NCBI GenBank assembly: GCA_002414145.1
Contig: DHYP01000051.1
Span: 470-7,046 of the forward strand
DNA: 6,577 nucleotides
Reading direction: 5' to 3'
From: Methylophilaceae bacterium UBA5127
GTDB taxonomy: Bacteria; Pseudomonadota; Gammaproteobacteria; Burkholderiales; Methylophilaceae
Part shown: piece by piece, positions 6,386 through 6,577 of the stretch
Layout of the letters: each line of letters begins with the position of its first letter
How positions within the stretch are numbered: the first letter of the stretch is position 1
Position numbers and translations under genes: made by a program
Notes under the pieces: model-generated
Seen by the model: the letters and a program-made list of their open reading frames with translations, nothing else
Told to the model about the DNA's origin: nothing
The model's database searches: none

Positions 6386-6577
6386 TCAGTTGCGGGTCTT
6401 GTCGACCAGCTTGTTGGCCTTGATCCAGGGCATCATGTCGCGCAGCTTGGCGCCGACGATTTCGATCTGATGCTCTTCGGTCAGGCGGCGACGCGAGGTC
6501 AGGGTCGGGGCGCCAGCCTTGTTTTCCAGGATGAAGGACTTGGCGTATTCGCCGGTCTGGATGTCCTTCAGGCACTG
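6386..6577 (-). CDS. ilvC: Ketol-acid reductoisomerase IlvC, C-terminal 63 residues
   Basis: IlvC isomerises and reduces acetolactate (or acetohydroxybutyrate) with NADPH and Mg2+ in valine, leucine and isoleucine synthesis. Only the end is in the window, beginning in frame at 6577: [19 protein letters not shown], then [19 protein letters not shown], ending NKLVDKTRN. These are characteristic of the C-terminal knotted domain of class I IlvC, which is about 338 residues long, so roughly 275 residues lie outside. A strong terminator follows. Codon use is strongly G/C-ending, unlike leuA and the other genes to the left, and the sequence resembles Comamonadaceae/Burkholderiales proteins as I recall them. 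Its product supplies the pathway that leads to the LeuA substrate 2-ketoisovalerate. Confidence 0.95.
   Translation of the reverse strand, partial: QCLKDIQTGEYAKSFILENKAGAPTLTSRRRLTEEHQIEIVGAKLRDMMPWIKANKLVDKTRN

Noticed and set aside
6267..6575. 102-codon minus-strand ORF over ilvC and its terminator
   Set aside because: It is a frame shadow: the ilvC frame beside it matches the conserved IlvC C-terminus, and this ORF runs through the terminator hairpin.
5971..6577. GC-rich end as a horizontally acquired island
   Set aside because: It carries ordinary housekeeping genes (ilvC, start of pssA) in the expected order, with no integrase, tRNA or repeat at the boundary, so recombination or chimeric assembly fits better than an island.

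Overview
The window reads as a piece of a betaproteobacterial chromosome. The gene order ilvC-pssA-leuA, the protein sequences and the roughly 40% GC of most of the window suggest a Methylophilaceae-like methylotroph (Methylotenera/Methylophilus type). That placement is a judgement from sequence memory, not a search result. No rRNA, tRNA, CRISPR array, transposase or phage gene is visible.

Layout: the left end holds the first 346 codons of ffh (SRP54 GTPase, minus strand, running off the edge). A divergent YpjD/CcsA-like membrane protein follows on the plus strand. It meets a HAD-IB phosphatase head to head (2-nt gap). That phosphatase and an EamA/YedA-type exporter form a tight minus-strand pair (1-nt gap). 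Next upstream on the minus strand is leuA (2-isopropylmalate synthase), interrupted by one in-frame TAA codon inside its C-terminal leucine-sensing domain. Upstream of leuA lie a probable leader region and pssA (phosphatidylserine synthase). The right edge is the last 63 codons of ilvC (ketol-acid reductoisomerase). ilvC and leuA are both branched-chain amino acid genes; pssA between them is a phospholipid gene.

Three things deserve attention. (1) The leuA leader: a near-consensus promoter is followed 6 nt later by the ATG of a 35-codon ORF that ends in a Leu-rich stretch using CTA codons. Downstream are mutually exclusive hairpins, and a perfect 10-bp dyad overlaps the promoter's -35. This looks like a leucine leader peptide with attenuation and perhaps an operator. 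(2) The leuA nonsense codon. (3) An abrupt composition change inside pssA: 40.6% GC over 5401-5940 and 62.6% over 6001-6577. The step falls near position 5970, just after the conserved catalytic motif. The right-hand ~600 bases therefore look like a different, high-GC betaproteobacterium (Burkholderiales/Comamonadaceae-like), joined by recombination or, more likely, by chimeric assembly.

Gene-free stretches are all under 300 bases: 1041-1119 (divergent promoters), 3499-3643 (long hairpin), 5198-5475 (leuA leader and promoter) and 6271-6385 (ilvC terminator and pssA promoter).
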